DNA of 64,000 nucleotides from an uncultured Rhodospirillaceae bacterium (GTDB lineage Bacteria; Pseudomonadota; Alphaproteobacteria; Rhodospirillales; Magnetospirillaceae). Location of the stretch: NCBI GenBank assembly GCA_903941105.1, contig CAJANL010000152.1, forward strand, positions 1-64,000, read 5' to 3'. The notes under the pieces were generated by a model. That model worked only from the letters and a program-made list of their open reading frames with translations. It was not told the origin of the DNA and did no database searches. The translations under genes were made by a program, and so were the position numbers. How positions within the stretch are numbered: position 1 is the first letter of the stretch; each line of letters begins with the position of its first letter. Shown one piece after another: positions 51,069 to 58,372 of this stretch.

Positions 51069-51178
51069 CCCTGCCGCCCGCCGTTTCGCTGGCCTGGATG
51101 GCGGCCAAACTGATCGTATTCGTCGTGCTCGCCAACCAGGGCCTCAAGGTCGTGGTGGTGGCCTACCAGCAGTTCTGA
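51065..51178 (+). CDS. 37-residue membrane microprotein, possible DltX analogue
   Basis: A tiny frame from GTG 51065 to TGA 51178 encoding 37 residues: a short N terminus, then a mostly hydrophobic stretch (about residues 7-33, with an Asn-Gln-Gly break) and a C terminus ending in Tyr34-Gln-Gln-Phe37. The GTG overlaps the FkbH stop by 4 bp and the stop overlaps the SGNH ATG by 1 bp (TGATG), so the gene exactly fills the space between them. Gram-positive Dlt systems include DltX, a single-pass microprotein with a conserved C-terminal tyrosine motif working with the MBOAT DltB. The terminal YxxF and the neighbours match that pattern. Homology is not shown. Confidence 0.6.
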   Translation: MTLPPAVSLAWMAAKLIVFVVLANQGLKVVVVAYQQF

Positions 51179-52347
51179 TGACAAGCCCCCTGCGCCCGTT
51201 CCGATGGATGCTGACCGCCGCCGTGGTGGGGGCGGCGGTCGAGCTGCTGTTCCGGCTGGCGCTGTTTCCCGGCTGGCGCGACCTGCACCACGACATGTAC
51301 GTGCCGCATCCGGTGTTCGAGCACTACAGCCGCCCCAACCTCGACATCCGCCGGCTCAACCCCGGCAATTGGGACGTGCGAGTCCACACCAACGCGCGGG
51401 GCATGCGCGGGCGCGAGGCCGACCGCGAGGCCGAGCTGGCCGGGCTGTGGGTGGTGGGCGATTCCAACGCCTTCGGCGGCTATCTCGACGATGGCGAGGT
51501 CTTCGCGGCCCGGCTGGCCGGTCATGGCCTGCGCGCCGCCAACCTGTCGAGCGAGGGCCACGACCTGCTGCGGCAATCCCGCGTGCTGCGCAGTCTGGCG
51601 GCCGAGGGGCGGCGGCCCCGGGCGGTGGTGGCGGCGGTGACGCTCTATCACGGCATCAAGCCCTATCGCACCGACATGGCCGAACTGGACCAGCCGCTGC
51701 CCGAGGTCAAGGCCAGCGCGCCGGCCGGCGGCGCCGCCACGGCGCTGGGCCGCGGCATCGGCCGCCTGCTGGACAGCTGGCCGCGCGACCTGTTCGCGGT
51801 GCGGGTCTTCCTCGGCAGCAACAGCGCCGCCTATGGCTGGCTGAAGTCGGGCATCATGGGCATTCCGGCCTTGCGCGAGTGGACCCTGGCGCGCGGCCTG
51901 CGCGCCGACCTCGACATGATCTATCCCTTCGGCCTCGACCTGCTGCGGCCGCTGACGGCGGATAATCCCCGTCTGGACGACGTCCGCGCCACCGCCGACC
52001 TGCTGGCCCGCCTGTCCGGGCTGGTGCGGCGCGACCTCGGCGCCCCCTTCGCGGTGGTGCTGCTGCCGGCCCACCACCAGATCTATCCCGCCGCCTTCGC
52101 CCGCTGGCGCACCGCCAACGGTTTTGCCGGCGAGGATCTCGACCCGCTGCGCCCGCTGGCGGCATTGCAGACCGAACTGACGGCCCGCGGCGTGCCCACC
52201 CTGGCGACGCTGGACGCCCTGCGCGCCTCGCCGTGGCGCGTCACCTTCCCCGACGACGGCCATCTCAACGCCGCCGGCCACAGGATCGTCGCCGAGGCGT
52301 TGGCCGGCTGGCTGCCGGGAGCCCTGGGCATCGAGGCGCGGCCATGA
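51178..52347 (+). CDS. Membrane-anchored SGNH/DltD-like acyl-transfer partner
   Basis: A 389-residue protein with an N-terminal membrane helix (about residues 10-28) and an extracytoplasmic SGNH domain. The nucleophile is S96 in VVGDSNAFGG and the Asp-His pair is D359-x-x-H362 in FPDDGHLNAAGH. Partner proteins of MBOAT acyltransferases (DltD, AlgJ/AlgX, PatB) have this design and complete acyl transfer to the glycan in the periplasm. Its gene lies between the 37-residue microprotein and the MBOAT gene, overlapping both. That makes it a different functional type from the SGNH protein at 26234. Confidence 0.82.
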   Translation: MTSPLRPFRWMLTAAVVGAAVELLFRLALFPGWRDLHHDMYVPHPVFEHYSRPNLDIRRLNPGNWDVRVHTNARGMRGREADREAELAGLWVVGDSNAFGGYLDDGEVFAARLAGHGLRAANLSSEGHDLLRQSRVLRSLAAEGRRPRAVVAAVTLYHGIKPYRTDMAELDQPLPEVKASAPAGGAATALGRGIGRLLDSWPRDLFAVRVFLGSNSAAYGWLKSGIMGIPALREWTLARGLRADLDMIYPFGLDLLRPLTADNPRLDDVRATADLLARLSGLVRRDLGAPFAVVLLPAHHQIYPAAFARWRTANGFAGEDLDPLRPLAALQTELTARGVPTLATLDALRASPWRVTFPDDGHLNAAGHRIVAEALAGWLPGALGIEARP

Positions 52348-53546
52348 TCCCCAACCTCGCCCCCATCACCGTTGACTCACTGGCCTTCCTGGTGCTGGCC
52401 GGCATGGCCGTGCTCACCGCCTGGAGCCGCCCGGCCCGCTTCCCCATGGTGCTGACCGGCCTCAGCCTGGTGATGCTGGCCTCGTGGCTGAAGCCGCTGG
52501 ACGCGGCGGCGCTGGCGCTGGTGCTGGTGCCGCCCTACCTGATCGCCCGCCGCCTGTGGGGCCGCGGCGAGGCCGGCGGCAGCGTGGTGCCGGCGCTGGT
52601 GCTGTGGCAGGTGGCGCTGTTCGTGGCCTTGCGCCGCTACGAGCCGCTCGACCGCTGGCTCGACCACCCCATCGCCATCATCGGCCTGTCCTATATGCTG
52701 TTCCGCACCCTGCATCTGGTGATCGAGGCGCCGCTGTCGGGCCACCTGCCGCTGACGCCGGAGCGCTATCTCGGCTACGTCACCGGCTTCTGGACCCTGC
52801 TGGCCGGACCGATCCAGCGTTACGACGACTTCTGCGCCGGCCTCGCCGCGGCGGCCCGGCCGGCACCCGATCAGGCGCTCGCCGCCGGCCATCGCGCCGT
52901 CAACGGCCTGCTCAAGGCTTTCCTGCTGGCGCCCCTGGCGCTGGAGGCCTCGACCCTCGACTTCCTGACGGCGCCCGGCGCCGGCTGGAGCGACGGGCTG
53001 ATGGCGTTCTACGGCTATCCCGTCTACCTCTACCTGAACTTCTCGGGCTACACCGACGTGGTGCTCGGGCTGGCCGCCCTGTGCGGCATGCGCCTGCCGG
53101 AGAATTTCGACCGCCCCTATCTGGCGCGCAACGTCGCCGAGTTCTGGGGCCGCTGGCACATGTCGTTCGGCGTCTGGATCCGCGCCTATGTCTTCACGCC
53201 CCTGTGCAAGACCCTGCTGAGCCGCGCCCGCGGCCGGCACGCCGACCCGCTGACGGCGCTGACGGTGTTGATCACCTTCGTGCTGGTCGGCCTGTGGCAC
53301 GGCACCACCGCCGCCTTCGTGGTATTCGGCCTCGCCCACGGCGCCGCCATCGTCGCCGGCGGAGTGTGGGGCGGGCTGCTGAAGGCGCGCCTCGGCAAGA
53401 AGGGGCGGAGCGCCTTCCTGGCCCATCCCGCCACCACGGCGGTTTCCACCCTGCTGACCTTCCATTTCGTCTGCCTCAGCCTGCAACTGGTGGCCAATCC
53501 GCTGGGCAAGGTGGTGACGGCGTGGTCCGCCTTCCTGGCCGGATGA
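52344..53546 (+). CDS. MBOAT-family membrane O-acyltransferase
   Basis: A 400-residue polytopic membrane protein of the AlgI/DltB type. It has about ten hydrophobic segments, FWTLLAGPIQRY, YLNFSGYTDVVLGLA, EFWGRWHMS with H272, and VGLWHGTT with the conserved MBOAT histidine H319. Family members take an acyl group from a thioester carrier in the cytoplasm and pass it across the membrane to an extracytoplasmic acceptor. The upstream ACP and FkbH genes suggest a glyceryl-type or hydroxyacyl donor. ATGA overlaps join it to the SGNH gene and to the methyltransferase that follows. Confidence 0.88.
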   Translation: MIPNLAPITVDSLAFLVLAGMAVLTAWSRPARFPMVLTGLSLVMLASWLKPLDAAALALVLVPPYLIARRLWGRGEAGGSVVPALVLWQVALFVALRRYEPLDRWLDHPIAIIGLSYMLFRTLHLVIEAPLSGHLPLTPERYLGYVTGFWTLLAGPIQRYDDFCAGLAAAARPAPDQALAAGHRAVNGLLKAFLLAPLALEASTLDFLTAPGAGWSDGLMAFYGYPVYLYLNFSGYTDVVLGLAALCGMRLPENFDRPYLARNVAEFWGRWHMSFGVWIRAYVFTPLCKTLLSRARGRHADPLTALTVLITFVLVGLWHGTTAAFVVFGLAHGAAIVAGGVWGGLLKARLGKKGRSAFLAHPATTAVSTLLTFHFVCLSLQLVANPLGKVVTAWSAFLAG

Positions 53547-54649
53547 CGGACGCGTATACTGCCGGCCACGAAACCATTACGAGTCTTCCCGCCTTGATCC
53601 TGCCCACCTTGACCCTGCGCTGCCCCGAATGCCACCACCCCGGACTGGACGGCGCCGCCGGCGAACTGGTCTGCGCCGGTTGCGGCGCCCGTTTTCCGGT
53701 GGATGCCCGCACCGGCGTGGCGGCCTTGCTGGCGCGGCGCTCGGGCACCGAGCAGAAGGCCGACATCCGCGCCTGGTGGGGCGACCTCTACGAGCAGCTC
53801 TACGGCCCCACCGACCGCAGCCTGACACCCGAGAGCCTGGAAGCGCTGCTGTCCGAGACCGAGGATCTGTTCCGCCGCCGCCGCCTGCTGCCGGTGGTCG
53901 AGATGCCGCTGGCCGAACTGCGCGGCAAGCAGGTACTGGAGATCGGTCCCGGCGGCGGGGCGCATTCCTGCCTGTTCAAGCGCCACGGCGCCCAGGTCAC
54001 CGCCGTCGACATCACCCCCGAGCGGGCCATGTCCACCGCCTTCAAGCTGTCGCTCATCAAAGGCGGCGAGGGTCGCGCCTTCAACGCCGACGCCGAGAAC
54101 CTGCCCTTCGCCGACGCCAGCTTCGACATCGTCTATTCCAACGGCGTGCTGCACCACTCGGCCGATACCGACCGCACCCTGGCCGAGGTTCACCGCGTGC
54201 TGAAGCCGGGTGGCCGGGCGGTATTGATGCTGTATTCGCGCCATTCGGCGGTCTACTGGGGCACCATCGTGCCGCGCGGGCTGGTCTCGGGCGAAATGTT
54301 CCGCTGGCCGGAGCCGGAATGGATCGGCCGCGTCACCGAGGGCAAGCCCAAATTCGGCCAGACCCGCAATCCCTTCACCCGGGTCTATTCCGAGGCCGAA
54401 TTGCGCCGGACCCTGGCCGCCTTCACCATGGTCAGCCTGCGCAAGAACAGCTTCCAGTTCGACAATTTCGCCATTCCCCGCCTGACTCAGCTACGGGTGG
54501 CGGTGCTGAAGGCGCTGGGCTACCGGCCGCATCCCGGCGCCCTGCTGGTCTATGGCGGCGCCGACTTCGTGCCCGAAACGGCGCTGGAGCTGTGGCTCGG
54601 GCGGCATATGGGGTTCGCATGGAACATCGTGGTGGAGAAACCGCAATGA
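53543..54649 (+). CDS. SAM-dependent methyltransferase with N-terminal zinc ribbon
   Basis: A 368-residue protein. A Trm112-like zinc ribbon lies at about residues 27-50 (CPECHHPG ... CAGCGARFPVD). A class I methyltransferase follows, with motif I LEIGPGGGAHSCLF near residue 132 and FDIVYSNGVLHHSAD. The C-terminal part is long. Such ribbon-plus-methyltransferase proteins are common in glycan clusters and methylate sugars or sugar acids. Coupled to the MBOAT gene by a 4-bp overlap; it could cap or decorate the acylated unit. Confidence 0.83.
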   Translation: MTDAYTAGHETITSLPALILPTLTLRCPECHHPGLDGAAGELVCAGCGARFPVDARTGVAALLARRSGTEQKADIRAWWGDLYEQLYGPTDRSLTPESLEALLSETEDLFRRRRLLPVVEMPLAELRGKQVLEIGPGGGAHSCLFKRHGAQVTAVDITPERAMSTAFKLSLIKGGEGRAFNADAENLPFADASFDIVYSNGVLHHSADTDRTLAEVHRVLKPGGRAVLMLYSRHSAVYWGTIVPRGLVSGEMFRWPEPEWIGRVTEGKPKFGQTRNPFTRVYSEAELRRTLAAFTMVSLRKNSFQFDNFAIPRLTQLRVAVLKALGYRPHPGALLVYGGADFVPETALELWLGRHMGFAWNIVVEKPQ

Positions 54650-55362
54650 GGAAGGCGTTGGGGACGACGGCCCTGGTCACCGGCGGCACCCGCGGCATCG
54701 GGCGGGCCATCGCCCTGCGGCTGACGGCCGACGGCGTCGCCGTCACCGTCACCGGCACCCGCCCCGACGGCGAAGCCCCCGAGGGCTGCGCCTATCTCGC
54801 CATCGATTTCTCGGACACCGCCGCCACGGAACGTTTCGCCACCGGAATTGCCGCGCAGGGCTTCGACATCCTGGTCAACAACGCCGGCATCAACAAGCTC
54901 AGCCCCTTCGCCGAGATTTCGCTGGCCGAGTTCGAACTCATCCAGCGGATCAACGTCACCGCGCCCATGCTGCTGGCCCGCGCCGTGGTGCCGGGCATGC
55001 GGGCGCGGAACTGGGGCCGCATCGTCAATGTCGGCTCCATCTGGAGCATCATTTCGAAGGAGCAACGGGCCAGCTATTCCGCCTCGAAATTCGCCCTCGA
55101 CGGTCTGACCGCCGCCCTGGCGGCGGAAGTCGCCGTCGACAACGTGCTGGTCAACACCGTGGCGCCCGGCTTCATCGACACCGAACTGACGCGGCGCATG
55201 CTGGGCGACGAGGGGATGCGGACACTGACCGCCAGCGTGCCCATGCGCCGCGCCGGCACCCCGGAAGAAATCGCCGTCTTCGTCGCCTGGATGGCCGGGC
55301 CGGAGAACACCTTCATCAGCGGGCAGTGCATCGCCATCGACGGAGGTTTCACCCGTGTCTGA
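54646..55362 (+). CDS. Short-chain dehydrogenase/reductase
   Basis: A 238-residue classical SDR: LVTGGTRGIGRAIAL, LVNNAGINKLSPF, NVGSIWSIIS with the catalytic serine, YSASK as the YxxxK dyad and a C-terminal ISGQCIAIDGGF typical of FabG-like enzymes. It precedes an AroB-like cyclase with an 8-bp overlap, so a keto-sugar or cyclitol substrate is as likely as an acyl-ACP. Complete and normal in length. Confidence 0.85.
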   Translation: MRKALGTTALVTGGTRGIGRAIALRLTADGVAVTVTGTRPDGEAPEGCAYLAIDFSDTAATERFATGIAAQGFDILVNNAGINKLSPFAEISLAEFELIQRINVTAPMLLARAVVPGMRARNWGRIVNVGSIWSIISKEQRASYSASKFALDGLTAALAAEVAVDNVLVNTVAPGFIDTELTRRMLGDEGMRTLTASVPMRRAGTPEEIAVFVAWMAGPENTFISGQCIAIDGGFTRV

Positions 55363-56413
55363 CACCCTGACCATCCAAAGCCACAAGGGTCCCTATACCG
55401 TCACCTTCGACGACGATGCGCTGGAGCGGCTCACCCCCGGCGGCGCCCATTTCATCATCGACGCCCGGGTGGCCGAACTTTACCGCGACCGCATGGCCGC
55501 CGTCCTGGCCTCGCCCAGCGTCCTGATCATCGAGGCCACCGAGGCCAACAAGTCGCTGGAGTGCATGCCGGCCTATGTCGGCCATCTGGTGGAGCGCGGA
55601 CTGCGGCGCGAGCAGACCCTGGTCGCCATCGGCGGCGGCATCATCCAGGACATCACCTGCTTCCTCGCCGCCACCATGCTGCGCGGCGTCGCCTGGACGT
55701 TCCTGCCCACCACCCTGCTGGCCCAGTGCGATTCCTGCATCGGCTCGAAAAGCAGCATCAACTGCGGCGACGCCAAGAACATCCTCGGCACCTTCACCCC
55801 GCCGGGCGAGGTCATCATCTCCACCCGCTTCCTCGACACCCTCGACGTGCGCGAACTGCAGTCCGGGGTGGGTGAGATGCTGAAGGTGCACGCCATCGAC
55901 GGCCCCGCCAGCTTCGCCGGCTTCGCCGCCGGCTACGACGCCCTGTTCCGCAACCGCGCCGCCATGGTCGCCGCCATCCGCCGCTCGCTGGAAATCAAAC
56001 GAGGCTACATCGAACGGGATGAATTCGACCGCGGGCCCCGGCTGGTGTTCAACTACGGCCATTCCTTCGGCCACGCCATCGAGGCCGCCACCGATTTCGC
56101 CGTGCCGCACGGCATCGCGGTGACCATGGGCCTCGACATGGCCAACTGGATTTCCGCCGGGCTGGGCCACGGCACCCTGGCCCACTGGGCCGCCGCCCAT
56201 CCGCTGCTGGCGAAGAACTACCGCGGCTTCGAACGCCGCCCGGTGCCGCTGGACCGCTTCCTCGCCGCCCTGGCCAAGGACAAGAAGAATACCGGCACCG
56301 GCTCGGTGACACTGATCCTGCCCGACGCTGAAGGCCGCATATTCCGCGGCACCCATGCGGCCGACGAGCGATTCCGCGAATTATGCCGGCGTTACCTGGA
56401 GGAAATCCGATGA
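55355..56413 (+). CDS. 3-dehydroquinate-synthase-like sugar-phosphate cyclase
   Basis: A 352-residue AroB-family protein. VAIGGGIIQDITCFLAATMLRG, the FLPTTLLAQCDSCIGSKSSINCGDAKNILGTF block (K/N-rich active site), GVGEMLKVHAI and the metal-ligand segment FNYGHSFGHAIEAA are all present. Substitutions against shikimate-pathway AroB in the DSSVGGK-type block (here DSCIGSK) suggest another substrate. Sugar-phosphate cyclases make dehydroquinate, deoxy-inosose or valiolone; the surrounding dehydrogenases and aminotransferase would fit an aminocyclitol. The GTG start overlaps the SDR stop. Confidence 0.8.
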   Translation: MSDTLTIQSHKGPYTVTFDDDALERLTPGGAHFIIDARVAELYRDRMAAVLASPSVLIIEATEANKSLECMPAYVGHLVERGLRREQTLVAIGGGIIQDITCFLAATMLRGVAWTFLPTTLLAQCDSCIGSKSSINCGDAKNILGTFTPPGEVIISTRFLDTLDVRELQSGVGEMLKVHAIDGPASFAGFAAGYDALFRNRAAMVAAIRRSLEIKRGYIERDEFDRGPRLVFNYGHSFGHAIEAATDFAVPHGIAVTMGLDMANWISAGLGHGTLAHWAAAHPLLAKNYRGFERRPVPLDRFLAALAKDKKNTGTGSVTLILPDAEGRIFRGTHAADERFRELCRRYLEEIR

Positions 56414-56515
56414 GCGAGGTGAAGCCGAGCGCACCGAGCGCCCCACAGCGCCAGCGGAGGCAAGCCAGGTGGACCGAAGGCGCGCGCCCGGCATTTGAGG
56501 GGCAGAAACAATGAC
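56414..56515 (+). repeat. Intergenic repeat, copy A
   Basis: This 97-bp gap and the first codons of the next gene form the fullest copy of a short repeat: GAGCGAGGTGAAGCCGAGCG at the left, then GCGGAGGCAAGCC, GCCCGGC (56486-56492), GAGGGG (56497-56502) and ATGAC (56511-56515). The last three blocks recur at 7128 and 14352. Here the GAGGGG can serve as ribosome site and the ATGAC is the actual start of the dehydrogenase gene. Confidence 0.5.
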
Positions 56516-57458
56516 CCGTGTCGCCGTCGCCTCGCGCTCGTTCTCACGCCATCCGGTGCTGCGGGCGGAATTGCTGTGCCATTACCCGGACGTAACGTTC
56601 AACGATGCCGGCCGGTCGCTGAAGGACGATGAGTTGGTGGCGTTCCTGGCCGGCCACGACCGAGCCATCACCGCCCTGGAGCACCTCGACGAGGCGATCC
56701 TGTCGCGGCTGCCCGAGCTCAAGGTGGTGGGCAAATACGGCGTCGGCCTCGACATGATCGACCTTGCCGCCATGAGCCGGCTGGGCAAGAAGCTGGGCTG
56801 GACCGGCGGAGTCAACAAACGTTCCGTCTCCGAACTGGTCATTTCCGCCGCCATCGCCCTGTTGCGCCACATGCCGCAGGGGCAGGCGCTGGTGCGCGGC
56901 GGCGAGTGGCACCAGCTGATGGGCCGCCTGCTGTCCGACCGTACCGTCGGCATCATCGGCTGCGGCCATATCGGCAAGGACCTTGCCCTGCTGCTGCGGG
57001 CGTTCGGCTGCCGCGTGCTGGCGCATGACATCCGGGATTTCCCCAATTTCTACCCCATCCACCACGTCACGCCGCTGGGCCTCGACGACCTGCTGGCCGC
57101 CTCCGAGGTGGTAACGCTGCACCTGCCCTACGACGCCTCGACCCGCAACATCCTCGACGGGGAGCGCCTGGGACGGATGCGGCCGGGCGCCATCCTGATC
57201 AACATGGCGCGTGGCGGCCTGGTGGACGAGGCGGTGCTGAAGGCCATGCTGCTGGACGGACGCCTGGGTGGCGCCGCCTTCGACGTCTTCGCCTGCGAGC
57301 CGCCCACCGATCTTGAGCTGCTGCGCCTGCCCAACATGCTGGCGCTGCCCCATATCGGCGGCTCGGCCGAGGAAGCGGTGCTGGCCATGGGCCGCGCCGC
57401 CATCGCCGGGCTCGACCATGCCCGCGACCCGCTGGAGTTCGCGGGGCAGGGGGGATGA
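56511..57458 (+). CDS. D-isomer-specific 2-hydroxyacid dehydrogenase (SerA-like)
   Basis: A 315-residue NAD-dependent dehydrogenase. VGKYGVGLDMIDL, the Rossmann motif GIIGCGHIGKDLA, and the catalytic Arg (NMARGGLVDE), Glu (FACEPP) and His (LPHIGGS) are in order. It is close to phosphoglycerate dehydrogenase without the regulatory C-terminal ACT domain. In this block it might act on a glycerate-type acid related to the FkbH chemistry or on a sugar acid. The start lies at the end of the repeat copy, and its stop overlaps a 78-codon gene. Confidence 0.85.
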   Translation: MTRVAVASRSFSRHPVLRAELLCHYPDVTFNDAGRSLKDDELVAFLAGHDRAITALEHLDEAILSRLPELKVVGKYGVGLDMIDLAAMSRLGKKLGWTGGVNKRSVSELVISAAIALLRHMPQGQALVRGGEWHQLMGRLLSDRTVGIIGCGHIGKDLALLLRAFGCRVLAHDIRDFPNFYPIHHVTPLGLDDLLAASEVVTLHLPYDASTRNILDGERLGRMRPGAILINMARGGLVDEAVLKAMLLDGRLGGAAFDVFACEPPTDLELLRLPNMLALPHIGGSAEEAVLAMGRAAIAGLDHARDPLEFAGQGG

Positions 57459-57691
57459 GCGATCACGGTGTGGACGATCTGCTGGCCCGCAAGGATGCCC
57501 TGGTCCTGGAGCTGGCCGACCGGCTGGTCCGGCTGGGCCTGCCGCTCGACTACGCCATCCCGGTGATGCGGTCGGCCGGCACCCTGCCGCCCGAGGAGCG
57601 CATCGCGGTGCTGGAGGCGCTGGTGGAGATCGAGGCGCTGAAATACACGCTGGCCGCCCGCCGGGTCCGCGAGCTGGAGGACGAGTCATGA
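57455..57691 (+). CDS. 78-residue helical protein, function unknown
   Basis: A small protein, predicted by eye to be almost all helix, acidic overall, with two amphipathic helices (VDDLLARKDALVLELADRLV and EERIAVLEALVEIEALKY). It has no membrane segment, signal peptide or cysteine. Both ends overlap the neighbouring genes by 4 bp (ATGA), which strongly supports it as a gene. No family recognised. It might be a partner of the dehydrogenase upstream or the methyltransferase downstream. Confidence 0.7.
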   Translation: MSDHGVDDLLARKDALVLELADRLVRLGLPLDYAIPVMRSAGTLPPEERIAVLEALVEIEALKYTLAARRVRELEDES

Positions 57692-58368
57692 CCGCCGGCA
57701 ACGCCGATGCCTGGAGCATGCCGGGGGTGCTCGGGTTCTTCGACACCGAGCGGCGGACCACCGCCCAGGTCTACGCCTCGGAATGGTTCTTCCTCAAGGA
57801 CCGGCTGCGCGAGGGGGTCGGCGTGCTCGACGTCGGCTGCGCCCAGGGCGGGTTCGCCTCGGTCCTGGAAGAAAACCTGACCTCATTCGGCTACACCGGC
57901 ATCGACATCAGCGCCGCCATGATCGAACGCGCCCGGACGCGGCATCCCCGGCAGCGCTTCGAGGCCGTTTCGGAAGCGGATTGGTCGCCGCTGGGGGCGG
58001 AAACCTTCGAACTGGTGCTGGTTCTAGGCATCCTGCACCTGCACGAATCGTGGCGGGACACCATCGCGCGGGCCTGGACCCATACCGCCGGCAGCCTGAT
58101 CCTCGACCTGCGCGAGCACGACGGCCCCACCATCGAGGACAAGGCGGTGTCATCGCTGCGCATGGACTTCGGCGGCAACAGCGCCGCCTATGCCGAGACC
58201 CAGGTGCCCTATGTGCTGGTCAATTCCGCCGAGGCCCTGGCCACCGTGCGCCGCCTGACGCCGGGAGCGCGGCGGATCAGCCATTTCGGCTACCTGCATC
58301 CGGTCTCCGGCTCGGCGAGCTGCCCGGTGGCCGAGGCCATGGCCAATGTGTGGTGCATCGAGCGATGA
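57688..58368 (+). CDS. SAM-dependent methyltransferase
   Basis: A 226-residue class I methyltransferase: motif I LDVGCAQGGFASVL near residue 50, YTGIDISAAMIERA, and ELVLVLGILHLHESW. It is the last gene of the long plus-strand block and ends 4 bp from the end of a convergent gene. ATG 57688 overlaps the small gene's stop. The acceptor is unknown; the operon context favours a sugar or sugar acid. Confidence 0.83.
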   Translation: MTAGNADAWSMPGVLGFFDTERRTTAQVYASEWFFLKDRLREGVGVLDVGCAQGGFASVLEENLTSFGYTGIDISAAMIERARTRHPRQRFEAVSEADWSPLGAETFELVLVLGILHLHESWRDTIARAWTHTAGSLILDLREHDGPTIEDKAVSSLRMDFGGNSAAYAETQVPYVLVNSAEALATVRRLTPGARRISHFGYLHPVSGSASCPVAEAMANVWCIER

Positions 58369-58372
58369 ACGC

